Below, piece after piece: positions 1-8,189 of a stretch of DNA of 64,000 nucleotides. Position 1 is the stretch's first letter; each line of letters opens with the position of its first letter. The position numbers and the translations under genes are program-made. This DNA comes from an uncultured bacterium. Its GTDB lineage: Bacteria; Verrucomicrobiota; Lentisphaeria; Victivallales; UBA1829. The notes below the pieces were generated by a model. It was not told the origin of the DNA and ran no database searches. It was given only the letters and a program-made list of their open reading frames with translations. The DNA lies in the NCBI GenBank assembly GCA_902780135.1, contig CACZEK010000005.1, positions 62,001 through 126,000 on the forward strand, written 5' to 3'.

Positions 1-2
1 TT

Positions 3-632
3 CAGCTTCTGAATGCGCGCGAGCTCCGGCTCGAACAGGCGCAGCAGGACTTCGAGGCGGGACGCATCACCGCCGGAGAACTCGAGGAGATCAAGGACAA
101 ATACGGCGCGGCCGACGACGAAACGGCCGTTTCCAAGGCCGCGAAGAAGGAAAGGAAGGAGCCGTTCTGGGGCTACAGGAAGCACAAGCCGCTCCCCTAC
201 CTCCTGATCGTCGCGAACTACCGCATCCCGCGCAAGGTGATCGCCGAATACCTCCGCACCAAATACGACGTCCCGTACATCCTGCTCCCGTCCAATCCCG
301 GCAAGCCCTCGAAGGACGACCAGGTCTACTTCAGCGGCGGGAAGAAGAATTCCGGCGAGCTGGAAGTCGCCCTGCCCGCGCCGCAGCTCTCGCAGTTCAT
401 CGCCTATCTCCGCCCCGAAACGGTCATCATCCTGGGCGACGACTCCTACATCAACCCGGTGTACCGCCTCGCCGTCCCGGAGAACACCCCCCGCAAGATC
501 GAGATCTCCAACTCCGAATGGAAGGTCAACACGCTTCTCCTTGACGACGTCTTCCGGAAGACGCTGAAGACCAACCTCTCCGACCATTATCTGGAGTATC
601 TGCAGAACCAGGACAAGCCCGGCGCGGAGTAA
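3..632 (+). CDS. Hypothetical protein, 5'-truncated by window edge
   Basis: The frame is open from the left edge to a TAA at 630-632, about 209 codons, so the gene starts outside the window. The visible N-terminal part is charged and probably helical (residues about 1-50, rich in E, K, Q), followed by a globular segment with hydrophobic strands such as PYLLIVANYRIP and ETVIILGDDSYI. No transmembrane segment or catalytic motif is recognised. It ends 6 bp before the ABC permease gene, so it is probably in the same operon as the Gld-like exporter. I do not recognise the family. An internal GTG at 237 would give a shorter product, but the frame upstream of it reads as ordinary protein. Confidence 0.7.
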   Translation, partial: QLLNARELRLEQAQQDFEAGRITAGELEEIKDKYGAADDETAVSKAAKKERKEPFWGYRKHKPLPYLLIVANYRIPRKVIAEYLRTKYDVPYILLPSNPGKPSKDDQVYFSGGKKNSGELEVALPAPQLSQFIAYLRPETVIILGDDSYINPVYRLAVPENTPRKIEISNSEWKVNTLLLDDVFRKTLKTNLSDHYLEYLQNQDKPGAE

Positions 633-638
633 TCCACG

Positions 639-1622
639 ATGTTTACGATCTTCCGCCTCTCCATGAACGCCTGCCGGGAGTGCCTGCGCGAACCCGTGTA
701 CTACCTGATGCTCCTGGCGGCGCTGATCATGATCGGGCTGTTCCCGTACTTCGCCATGTTCGTGTTCCGCCAGCAGATCCGCCTGGTCTGCGACAGCTCC
801 ATGGCGACGACCATGCTGTTCGGGCTGTTCGCCGCGGTCCTCTGCTCGGCGCGCACGATCAGCCGCGAGATGAAGAACGGCACGGTGCTGCTGCTGATGT
901 CGAAGCCCGTGTCGCGCTTCGCCTTCGTGATCTCCAAGGTCTGCGGCATCCTGGTCTCCCTCACCGTCTTCGTGCTCGTCTGCAACGCCGCCACCTGGCT
1001 TTCCGTCCTGATCGCGAAGGACCAGTTCCGCCTGAGCACCCCGCTTCTCTACTGGTATTTCGGCGCGATCTGCCTGGCGGCGCTGTTCGGCGGCGTCCGC
1101 AACTTCATCTCGCAGAAGTCGTTTTCATCCAACGCCGTCGCCGCGATGGCGGTGCTTTTCCCGGTCATCGCGCTGGTCGCGCAGGTCATCCGCGAGAGGA
1201 CTTTGTCCGACTACATCAAGGCCGACCCGGAGAGCTTCATGGCGGCGGACGTCCTGCTGCCCGCCCTGTGCATGCTGTTCTTCGCCGTCTGGATCATGGG
1301 CGTGATCAGCTCCGCCCTGGCGACCCGGATGGAGATCGTGGGCAACCTGATGGTCTGCCTGGTCCTGTTCCTGGTCGGGATGGTGCTGCACTATTTCGCG
1401 GCGCAGGTGTTCGGCACGGGGTCCGTGAGCGCGCTGCTCTGCACCTCGCTGGTGCCGAACTGGCAGATATTCTGGATGGCGGACGTGCTGTCGAACCGCG
1501 TCCACATCCCGGCGTCGTATTTCGTCTGGACGACCGTCTATTCCGCGCTGTACTGCACGGCCTGGGTCGGATGGGCGTTCTTCCTGTTCCAGGACAGCGA
1601 ACTCGCCCGCGACACCCGCTGA
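639..1622 (+). CDS. ABC-2 type transporter permease
   Basis: The 327-residue protein has about six hydrophobic membrane segments, for example residues 20-42, 58-75, 100-125 and 250-275. Between the second and third lies the ISREMKNGTVLLLMSKPVSR stretch, a signature of ABC-2 permeases (inner-membrane export channels). The immediate downstream gene is the matching ATPase (25 bp gap), and a second permease is fused to a GldG-like domain further on. The transported substrate is not evident. It is a separate permease in addition to the GldF-like half of the 2376-4991 protein. Confidence 0.85.
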   Translation: MFTIFRLSMNACRECLREPVYYLMLLAALIMIGLFPYFAMFVFRQQIRLVCDSSMATTMLFGLFAAVLCSARTISREMKNGTVLLLMSKPVSRFAFVISKVCGILVSLTVFVLVCNAATWLSVLIAKDQFRLSTPLLYWYFGAICLAALFGGVRNFISQKSFSSNAVAAMAVLFPVIALVAQVIRERTLSDYIKADPESFMAADVLLPALCMLFFAVWIMGVISSALATRMEIVGNLMVCLVLFLVGMVLHYFAAQVFGTGSVSALLCTSLVPNWQIFWMADVLSNRVHIPASYFVWTTVYSALYCTAWVGWAFFLFQDSELARDTR

Positions 1623-1647
1623 CCTCAAAAACGGAGCACTCCCCGGC

Positions 1648-2379
1648 ATGATGATCGAAGCGGAACACCTTTTCAAGCGCTACGGCACGCGGCTTGTGGT
1701 CGACGACCTCTCGCTGCAAGTGGACGCAGGCGACGTGCTGGGATTCATCGGGCCGAACGGCGCGGGCAAGACCACCACCATGAAGATGATCAGCGGCGTC
1801 ATGCCGCCCTACGCGGGCCGGGTCCGCATCGACGGCATCGACATCGAAGCCGATCCGCGCCTCGCGAAATCCCGCATCGGGTTCCTGCCCGAAAACGCCC
1901 CGCTCCACATGACCATGACCGTCCGCGCGTTCCTCGCCTACACGGGCCGCCTGCACGGCTTCTCCGGGCGCGAGCTCGCCCGCCGCGTCGACCGCGCGAT
2001 CGAACGCTGCGCGCTGAAGGAAGCCGCCGGGCAGGAGATCGAATCCCTGTCGAAGGGCTACAAGCGGCGCGTCTGCCTGGCGCAGTCCATCCTGCACGAC
2101 CCGAAGGCGCTCATCATGGACGAGCCGACCGACGGCCTCGACCCGAACCAGAAACGCCAGATCCGCGAGCTGATCCTCTCGCTCAGGGAAGAGACCGCCG
2201 TCATCATCTCCACGCACATCCTGGAGGAGGTCGACGCCGTCTGCTCCCGCGTCTTCCTGCTCTGCAGGGGCAAAACGCTGTTCGACGGCACGAAGGACGA
2301 ATTCCGGGCGAAGGCGGACGCGCTCCGCACCGACCTCGCCGGGCTCTTCGCCGCCATGACGGAAGGAGAACAGGCATGA
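1648..2379 (+). CDS. ABC transporter ATP-binding protein (GldA/NatA type)
   Basis: This 243-residue protein is a single nucleotide-binding domain. Walker A is GPNGAGKTT near residue 32, the signature loop region is ESLSKGYKRRVCLAQ near 134, and Walker B is ALIMDEPTDGLDP near 153. The closest recognised type is the GldA-like ATPase that partners with GldF and GldG. It should power the membrane proteins encoded on either side. The stop overlaps the start of the next gene by 4 bp (ATGA), which implies translational coupling. Two consecutive ATG codons occur at 1648 and 1651; either could be used. Confidence 0.93.
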   Translation: MMIEAEHLFKRYGTRLVVDDLSLQVDAGDVLGFIGPNGAGKTTTMKMISGVMPPYAGRVRIDGIDIEADPRLAKSRIGFLPENAPLHMTMTVRAFLAYTGRLHGFSGRELARRVDRAIERCALKEAAGQEIESLSKGYKRRVCLAQSILHDPKALIMDEPTDGLDPNQKRQIRELILSLREETAVIISTHILEEVDAVCSRVFLLCRGKTLFDGTKDEFRAKADALRTDLAGLFAAMTEGEQA

Positions 2380-4991
2380 CCGCTTCCCTCCGCCGCATCT
2401 TCGCCGTCGCTTCGCGCGAGTTCTTCGCGAGCCTCGCCTCGCCCGCCGCGTGGGTCTTCCTCGTGATCTTCCTCGTCATGGCGAACGTCTGCACGTTCGT
2501 CTTCAGCGACATCCTCGCGCTCGGGCAGGCGGAGCTCAGCCCGTTCTTCAACTGGATGCCGTGGCTTTTCATGTTCCTGATGCCCGCGCTCGGCATGCCG
2601 CTCTGGGCGGAGGAACGCCGCGTCGGCACGTTCGAGCTGACGCTCTCCTATCCGGTCTCGCTCTGGGAACTCGTCTTCGGCAAATACCTCGCGGGCATGG
2701 CGCTCGTCGCGACGGCGCTCGCCCTGACCCTGCCGGTCCCGGTCACCATCGCCGTGCTCGGGCAGCCCGACGTCGGCGCGATCGTCTGCGGCTACGCCGG
2801 GGCGCTGCTCGTGGGCTCGGCGTTCCTCGCCGTTTCGAGCTTCTGCTCCGCGCTTTCGAAGAGCCAGACGGCAAGTTTCCTGCTCGCGCTCCTGCTGTGC
2901 GCCCTGCTGATGTTCACCGGCTGGGACCGCGTGACCGGGTTGCTCTACCAATGGCTCCCGGAAAGCGTCTGCCGCCTCGTCTCCTACTGCACCGTCGTGC
3001 CGCACTACCAGGCGTTCCAGCGCGGCCTCTTCGACACCTCCGAGCTCACCTACAGCATCCTGACCACGCTGCTCTTCCTGTATTTCGCGCGGACCGTGCT
3101 GGCATACGCGGCTTCGGGCGGCGGCGGGCTCTTCCTCCCCGGCGCGCTCCGCGACCGCTACACGTGGAAGAACGTCCTCTCCATGGCGCTCTCCTTCGTG
3201 ATCGCCGTCTACGTCTTCATCTGCCTCGCGCTCACGGCGGAGGCGTTCCGCATCCGCATCGACTGCACCGCCGACCGGGCGTATTCGCTCTCGCCGGAGG
3301 CGCGTTCGCTGGCGCGTTCGCTGGACCGCCATGTGACCGTGCGCCTGTACGTCTCGCCGCCGGGCGCGGACACGCCGAAGGACCTGCTGGGCTACGCCGA
3401 ACGCGTGAAATGGCTCCTGCGCGAATTCGCCAAGGAGGCGGGCGGCAAAGTCACGCTCGAGATCGTCACGCCCGGCCCGGACACCCGAGAAGAGGAGGCC
3501 GCCATCATCGAGGGGCTTCAGCCCGCGAAGAACGCCGGCGGCGACCGTTTCTTCCTCGGCATGACCGTTTCCGCCGGACAGCTCTGCCTCGCCGCGCCCT
3601 TCCTCTCCCCGAAAAACGAATCCATGCTCGAATACGAGCTCCTGCGCCGCGTCATGCACGTGCAGGACCCGAAACGCCCCGTGGTCGGCGTCATGTGCCC
3701 GTTCCCCGTGCTCGGACGCGCCCCGTCGCCCCAGACCGGCAGCTCCGGCGCGGCGGCATGGTATCTCTTCACCGAGCTGAACAAGGACTACACGCTGAAG
3801 GAACTCCCGACGGACCTGAAGGAGATCCCGGACGGCCTGGACGCCCTGCTGGTCGTCCATCCGCACGATTTCGACCGCCGCACGCTCGAGGCGATCGACG
3901 CGTATCTGGTGAAGGGCGGCCGCATGGCGGTCTTCGTGGACCCGCTGTCCGCCTACGCCCTCGCCTCGGCGCAGAAGGATTATTCCTACGTGAACATGAC
4001 CGACTCCACGCTGGAGCCGCTCCTCTCGAAATGGGGCGTGGCGTATTCCCCCGCGCGGCTCGCCGCCGACATGAATTTCAAGTACGACCAGCTGGACAAA
4101 TCCGGTGTCCGGCGGACGATCCCGACCGCGCTCTGCATCACGGAGGCGGGCATCGGACGCGGCAACCCGGTCACGGGCGGCCTTACCTCGCTCCGCATGA
4201 ACTACGCCGGGTTCTTCGACCTGCGGAATCCGGCAAAATCGCTGTCGTTCGAGCCGCTGGTCTTCACGACCGACTACTCCATGCCCGCCGACGTGGCGGA
4301 CCAGCCGGAAAAGATCCTGGCGGACTTCGCCGCGCCGGGACGGCATTCCGGCGAAAAGCTGAACCTTCTGATGCACATTTCGGGACGGTTCCCGAGCGCG
4401 TTTGACACGGAAGGGCTCGACGGCAAGCCCGGCGAAGTCTACCTCTTCGGCGACTCCGACATGCTCTTCCACGACGCCTGCGTCGCGCAGGCGAAGGACG
4501 AATTCGGGCAGACCATCGTGGTCCGCAGCAACGACAACATCACGCTCATGGAGAACGTGGTGGAATCCCTCTGCGGCGGCGGCCGCCTCTCCTCGCTCCG
4601 CAGCCGCATCCCCATGTCCCGCCCGCTCACGCGCATCAACGAAAGCCAGATGCGCGCCGATCTCGCGTTCAAGGACCGCATCCTCGCGCTCGCCGAGGAA
4701 TCCATGCGCCTGCAGGACCGCGTGGAGTCCATCCGCAAGCAGCTGATCGTGAGCGGCGGCGCGGCGCGCCTGACGCAGGCGCAGCGCGATCTGCTGAACA
4801 CCTATGAACAGAAGGACGCCGCGCTCAAACGCGAAATCCGCGAGATACGGCTCCAGCTGCGCCAGGACCTCGACCGCATCAACAACACGGTCCGCCTCAT
4901 CAACATCGTCCTGATCCCCGCCTTCGTCATCCTCTGCGGCATCCTCTGGAGCATCGCCCGCAAACTCAAATGGAAACGGCATATCTCATGA
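2376..4991 (+). CDS. Fused GldF-like permease and GldG-like auxiliary protein
   Basis: This is an 871-residue inner-membrane protein. Residues 1-245 hold an ABC-2 permease with about six membrane helices and the motif LWAEERRVGTFELTLSYPVS. A further helix near 268-292 leads into a large extracytoplasmic region (about 300-740) typical of GldG/ABC_transp_aux proteins, with DRAYSLSPEARSLARSLDRH at its start. A coiled coil (about 760-835) and a C-terminal helix (about 842-862) follow. In Bacteroidota GldF and GldG are usually separate proteins; here they form one chain. AAGGAG lies 7 bases before the start ATG. GldAFG complexes are known for gliding, but similar operons occur widely in non-gliding bacteria, so motility should not be assumed. 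Confidence 0.9.
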   Translation: MTASLRRIFAVASREFFASLASPAAWVFLVIFLVMANVCTFVFSDILALGQAELSPFFNWMPWLFMFLMPALGMPLWAEERRVGTFELTLSYPVSLWELVFGKYLAGMALVATALALTLPVPVTIAVLGQPDVGAIVCGYAGALLVGSAFLAVSSFCSALSKSQTASFLLALLLCALLMFTGWDRVTGLLYQWLPESVCRLVSYCTVVPHYQAFQRGLFDTSELTYSILTTLLFLYFARTVLAYAASGGGGLFLPGALRDRYTWKNVLSMALSFVIAVYVFICLALTAEAFRIRIDCTADRAYSLSPEARSLARSLDRHVTVRLYVSPPGADTPKDLLGYAERVKWLLREFAKEAGGKVTLEIVTPGPDTREEEAAIIEGLQPAKNAGGDRFFLGMTVSAGQLCLAAPFLSPKNESMLEYELLRRVMHVQDPKRPVVGVMCPFPVLGRAPSPQTGSSGAAAWYLFTELNKDYTLKELPTDLKEIPDGLDALLVVHPHDFDRRTLEAIDAYLVKGGRMAVFVDPLSAYALASAQKDYSYVNMTDSTLEPLLSKWGVAYSPARLAADMNFKYDQLDKSGVRRTIPTALCITEAGIGRGNPVTGGLTSLRMNYAGFFDLRNPAKSLSFEPLVFTTDYSMPADVADQPEKILADFAAPGRHSGEKLNLLMHISGRFPSAFDTEGLDGKPGEVYLFGDSDMLFHDACVAQAKDEFGQTIVVRSNDNITLMENVVESLCGGGRLSSLRSRIPMSRPLTRINESQMRADLAFKDRILALAEESMRLQDRVESIRKQLIVSGGAARLTQAQRDLLNTYEQKDAALKREIREIRLQLRQDLDRINNTVRLINIVLIPAFVILCGILWSIARKLKWKRHIS

Positions 4992-6205
4992 AAAAGCGCA
5001 GAGCCCTCATAACAGTCCTTTTCCTCGCCGCCGTCACGGCGCTCGCCGTGGTCTCCGAACTGCGCCTCCGCCGCGAATCCGCCTCCGATTCGGCGTCCGC
5101 GCGTCTCGCCCTGCCGGAATTCCGCCCGGAGGACGTCCGTTCGTTCGAGATCTCCTGGCGCACGCAGAAAAGCACGCTGGATTTCGTGCAGGACGGCCAG
5201 TACTGGGCGGTGAAGGAGCGCGCCGGGGCGCAGGCGGCGTCCGCGCAGGTCGCCGACCTGCTGGAGGGCCTCGCGAAAGCCGCGCCGCTGAAGGAGCTGG
5301 AGATCTCCGGCATCGACGACTACAGGGACCTGAACCTGGTCTCGCCGGAGGAGATCGCCGCGCCCGGCGCCGCCGCCGACCTGAAGAATTCCGAAGGCAT
5401 CCTCGCCGTCCTCCGCGATACAAATGGAGCGGAACTGCTCCGCATCATGCTCGGACGCGGCCACACGCGCCTCGCCGCCGACCGCATCGGCAACCTCGCC
5501 GTGCAGGGCTACGACGGCCGTTACATCCGCGTCTGGTATCCCGACAAGTCCAGCCGCGTCTTCCTCATCTCCCGCGTCTTCGAGAAATGCGTGCCGAATC
5601 CGCGCCAGTGGATCGAGCCGCTCTTCCTGTCCAAGCCGGAGAATCCGGTATACGCCCGGTTCCAGCGCAAACGCCCCGGCGCGGAGACGTCGTCCTCCGT
5701 CGTCTGGTTCGTGAACACCGCCAAGGACAAGTTCGAATTGCTTTTCCCCGCCGGAGAGCTTGACATGGAGGCGTTCTCGCAGAAATACGCCGCGCTCGCC
5801 GCGCCGTTCTCCGTCGACCTCGTGAACAACCCGCCGAAGGACCTGCAGTTCAATGATGCGTTCCAGACGGTCATGGGCGACGGGTTCGCGTATCTGCTGG
5901 AGTTCGCAAAAGTCGAAACCGTCTCCGAAGAGACCGACGCCGACGTCTACGCCGGACGCATGACCGTCTCGTTCGACCCCGAAAACGTGCACCGCCTCAT
6001 CGGCGAACCCGACGACGCGTTCGAACATCGCAAAAAACAGCTCGCCGCCCGCGCCGAATACGAGAAACGCACCGCCAACGGACGCGTTTTCCTGCTGAAG
6101 ACCGGGCTGCTGGAGCTTCTGGCGCAGGCGCCCGTCAGGACGCTGAAAACCGCCGCGCCGCGCACCGCCGCGCCCAAAGCGGACGATGCTGAAAAGGAGG
6201 AATAA
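4988..6205 (+). CDS. DUF4340 domain-containing protein
   Basis: The 405-residue protein has an N-terminal signal-anchor (MKKRRALITVLFLAAVTALA) and then an extracytoplasmic beta-rich region. DUF4340 proteins are regularly encoded directly after GldG-like genes, which supports the call and a role in the same exporter. The start is placed at 4988, where ATG overlaps the upstream stop as ATGA; an in-frame ATG at 4970 would add six residues before the signal and has less support. The C-terminus (about 385-405) is alanine- and lysine-rich. The molecular function of the family is not known to me. Confidence 0.82.
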   Translation: MKKRRALITVLFLAAVTALAVVSELRLRRESASDSASARLALPEFRPEDVRSFEISWRTQKSTLDFVQDGQYWAVKERAGAQAASAQVADLLEGLAKAAPLKELEISGIDDYRDLNLVSPEEIAAPGAAADLKNSEGILAVLRDTNGAELLRIMLGRGHTRLAADRIGNLAVQGYDGRYIRVWYPDKSSRVFLISRVFEKCVPNPRQWIEPLFLSKPENPVYARFQRKRPGAETSSSVVWFVNTAKDKFELLFPAGELDMEAFSQKYAALAAPFSVDLVNNPPKDLQFNDAFQTVMGDGFAYLLEFAKVETVSEETDADVYAGRMTVSFDPENVHRLIGEPDDAFEHRKKQLAARAEYEKRTANGRVFLLKTGLLELLAQAPVRTLKTAAPRTAAPKADDAEKEE

Positions 6206-6208
6206 ACC

Positions 6209-7693
6209 ATGCCGAAATCCACGCTCCAGCCGTTCCTCGCCGCCTGCGTTCTTCTGGTTTCCGCCCCCCTCATGGCGCAGACCGTGACGGACGTCCCGCT
6301 TTCCGACGCCGCGGTCAGGACCAAACCCGCCGCGCAGGCCGCCGCGCAGACCGCCGCAAAGGCGGCATCCGAAGCGGCGAAGAGACTCCCGACCGCCGAG
6401 GAGATCGCCGCCGAACGCGCCCGTCTGGAGCGCATGCGCGCCGCGCTGGCAGCCGAACGCGCCGCGCTGGAGCAGTACAAGGCGGATCTCGTCAAACGTC
6501 AGCAGGAGGCCGCCGCGAAGGCAAAGGCGGAAGCCGATGCAAAAGCCGCGGCAGACGCGAAGGCTGTCGGGTCCGCCGCATCCATCCCGCCGCCCGCGAA
6601 AGACGACCCCGTCTCCGTGAAGAACCTTTCCCCGGAAGAGCTTCAGCGGCAGCGCCAGCTGGCGATCGAACGCGCGAAGGCGATCGAAAAGGCGGTCGCC
6701 GCGCAGAAGGCCGCCGACGCGAAGAAGAAAGCCGCGGCCGCGACGCCGCAGACGACCTCGCCGAAGGACAAGGACGTCGCTGCCATGAAGCTCCGCAGGA
6801 TCACGCACGACAAGGTCCGCTACGTGCATCTGCGCGACGTCGCCGTCAACTACGGCCTCACCTTCGCCTACACGAAAAACAAAGCGAACAAAATCTCCGG
6901 CGCGGTCATCTACGACAAGACGCGCAAGGCGGTCTTCTCCGCCACCTACCGCGACGGCATCGTCAACGGCGTCCAGGTCTATTTCCTCTATCCGATGCTC
7001 CTCAAAAACAACGAGCCGTACATCTCCGAGGTCGATTTCCTGACCTGCCTCGACCCGCTCCTCCGCTACAAGACCCCGGTCAAGCTCGGCATGAAGACCA
7101 TCATGGTCGACGCCGGGCACGGCGGCTCCGACCCCGGAGCCATGAACGGCCAGCACAAGGAGAAGGTCTACACCCTGCAAATCGCGAAACGCCTGCAGAC
7201 CCAGCTCGAAAAACTCGGGTTCCGCGTGATCATGACGCGAACCGGGGACACCTATCCCACGCTTCAGGACCGCGCCGCCCTCTGCAAAAAATACAAGCCC
7301 GACCTCTACATCTCCATCCACTGCAATTCCTCCACGAACAAGACGCCCGCCGGGATCGAGACCTACCGCGCGGTCCCCGTCGGCGGCACCGAGACCAAAG
7401 GCTCCAAGGTCAAGACGGAAAAGCAGTCCGCCAACGAGTTCGACGCGAACAGCTCGCGCCTTGCGTTCGAAATGCAGAAGGGCTTGCTCGCCGCCACGGG
7501 CGCTGCCGACCGCGGCACACGCCATCAGGCGATCTACGTGATCGGAAATGCCACCTGCCCCGCGGTCCTGCTCGAAGTCGGCTATCTTTCCAACGAAGCC
7601 GAACTCAAGAAGATCGCCTCGCCGGAATACCAGAACAAGATCGTCTCCGGCATCCTCGCCGGACTCGCCGGGTACGGTTCCTTCCTCCGCTGA
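6209..7693 (+). CDS. N-acetylmuramoyl-L-alanine amidase (Amidase_3)
   Basis: The enzyme cleaves the amide bond between N-acetylmuramic acid and the stem peptide of peptidoglycan. The 494-residue product has a signal peptide (residues 1-24, ending LMAQT), an alanine/lysine-rich helical linker (about 35-190), and a C-terminal zinc amidase domain from about residue 295. Key motifs are VDAGHGGSDPGA (Zn His), QHKEKVYTLQIAKRL (Zn Glu), SIHCNSS (Zn His) and LLEVGYLSN (catalytic Glu). It resembles AmiA/AmiC-type cell-separation enzymes, with a coiled-coil-like region in place of an AMIN domain. AAGGAGG precedes the start. It ends the operon and is followed by a terminator-like hairpin. Confidence 0.93.
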   Translation: MPKSTLQPFLAACVLLVSAPLMAQTVTDVPLSDAAVRTKPAAQAAAQTAAKAASEAAKRLPTAEEIAAERARLERMRAALAAERAALEQYKADLVKRQQEAAAKAKAEADAKAAADAKAVGSAASIPPPAKDDPVSVKNLSPEELQRQRQLAIERAKAIEKAVAAQKAADAKKKAAAATPQTTSPKDKDVAAMKLRRITHDKVRYVHLRDVAVNYGLTFAYTKNKANKISGAVIYDKTRKAVFSATYRDGIVNGVQVYFLYPMLLKNNEPYISEVDFLTCLDPLLRYKTPVKLGMKTIMVDAGHGGSDPGAMNGQHKEKVYTLQIAKRLQTQLEKLGFRVIMTRTGDTYPTLQDRAALCKKYKPDLYISIHCNSSTNKTPAGIETYRAVPVGGTETKGSKVKTEKQSANEFDANSSRLAFEMQKGLLAATGAADRGTRHQAIYVIGNATCPAVLLEVGYLSNEAELKKIASPEYQNKIVSGILAGLAGYGSFLR

Positions 7694-8129
7694 CGCACGC
7701 CGTTCCCGCCGCCGGACCGGATATGCTTTCCGGGTCCTTTTTGTCTCCCCTTGACAAGCGCCATATCTCTGTCAATCAGAGAGATGACGGAATGACGGGC
7801 GGATTTGACGGTTTGACGGACAGCCGGTTCCCAATGCCAATCCCAGATAAAAAGAGGCATCCTTTTTGACCGGCTGGCGGGGCGCGAACGGACCCGCCCC
7901 CGACTAATAATCAATCCGCGAGAATCCAATCTGCGTCCGGGCGCAGCCGGACACTAACCAAGTTGAGGCTTCCGCCTCCCCGTGCTCTCGCGTGGCAGAG
8001 CACCGCGGGACACGCCCCGTGTGGCTCCGGGACTCATAATCAGTCCCGGGGCCGTTTTGCATTTGCGCCCCCAAGTGATGCCAATGCCAATCGCCAATCC
8101 CGGTTCTCCGTTCCTCTCCATTGAAAAGG
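7694..8129. other. Hairpin-rich spacer between convergent genes
   Basis: No convincing gene is seen here. The spacer holds several short inverted repeats in succession. GTCCGG/CCGGAC lies at 7933-7950. GTGCTCT/AGAGCAC lies at 7982-8002. A 12-bp stem with one wobble pair, GGCTCCGGGACT with AGTCCCGGGGCC, lies at 8023-8034/8042-8053. There are also repeated TGACGG words (about 7785-7825) and two clusters of the word CCAATGCCAATC (about 7832 and 8080). Short open frames on both strands look like non-coding translation. It could be a structured RNA, a decayed element or clustered terminators; the sequence does not decide. Confidence 0.5.
7713..7741 (+). terminator. Rho-independent terminator after the amidase gene
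   Basis: GGACCGG (7713-7719) pairs with CCGGGTCC (7729-7736) with one bulge, and TTTTT follows at 7737-7741. It sits 20 bp after the amidase stop. Confidence 0.65.
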
Positions 8130-8168
8130 GAAAAAAAAAGACCCGGCGCCGAATATCGGAACCGGGTC
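8130..8168 (-). terminator. Rho-independent terminator of the pilus/secretin operon
   Basis: Read on the minus strand, GACCCGG pairs with CCGGGTC around a 15-base loop that itself holds a small CCGA/TCGG helix, and is followed by nine T residues. It lies 21 bp beyond the stop of the last secretin gene. Confidence 0.85.
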
Positions 8169-8189
8169 GGAGGATTCGCACAAGAGCGA

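Noticed and set aside
2376-4991. Evidence for gliding motility
   Set aside because: GldA/F/G-like exporters are common in non-gliding bacteria, and none of the other gliding genes (gldJ, K, L, M, N or spr genes) is in the window.
2058-7525. Long minus-strand frames opposite the Gld-like genes and the amidase
   Set aside because: Same reason: the plus-strand genes have domains, RBS and coupled starts, while the minus frames have none.
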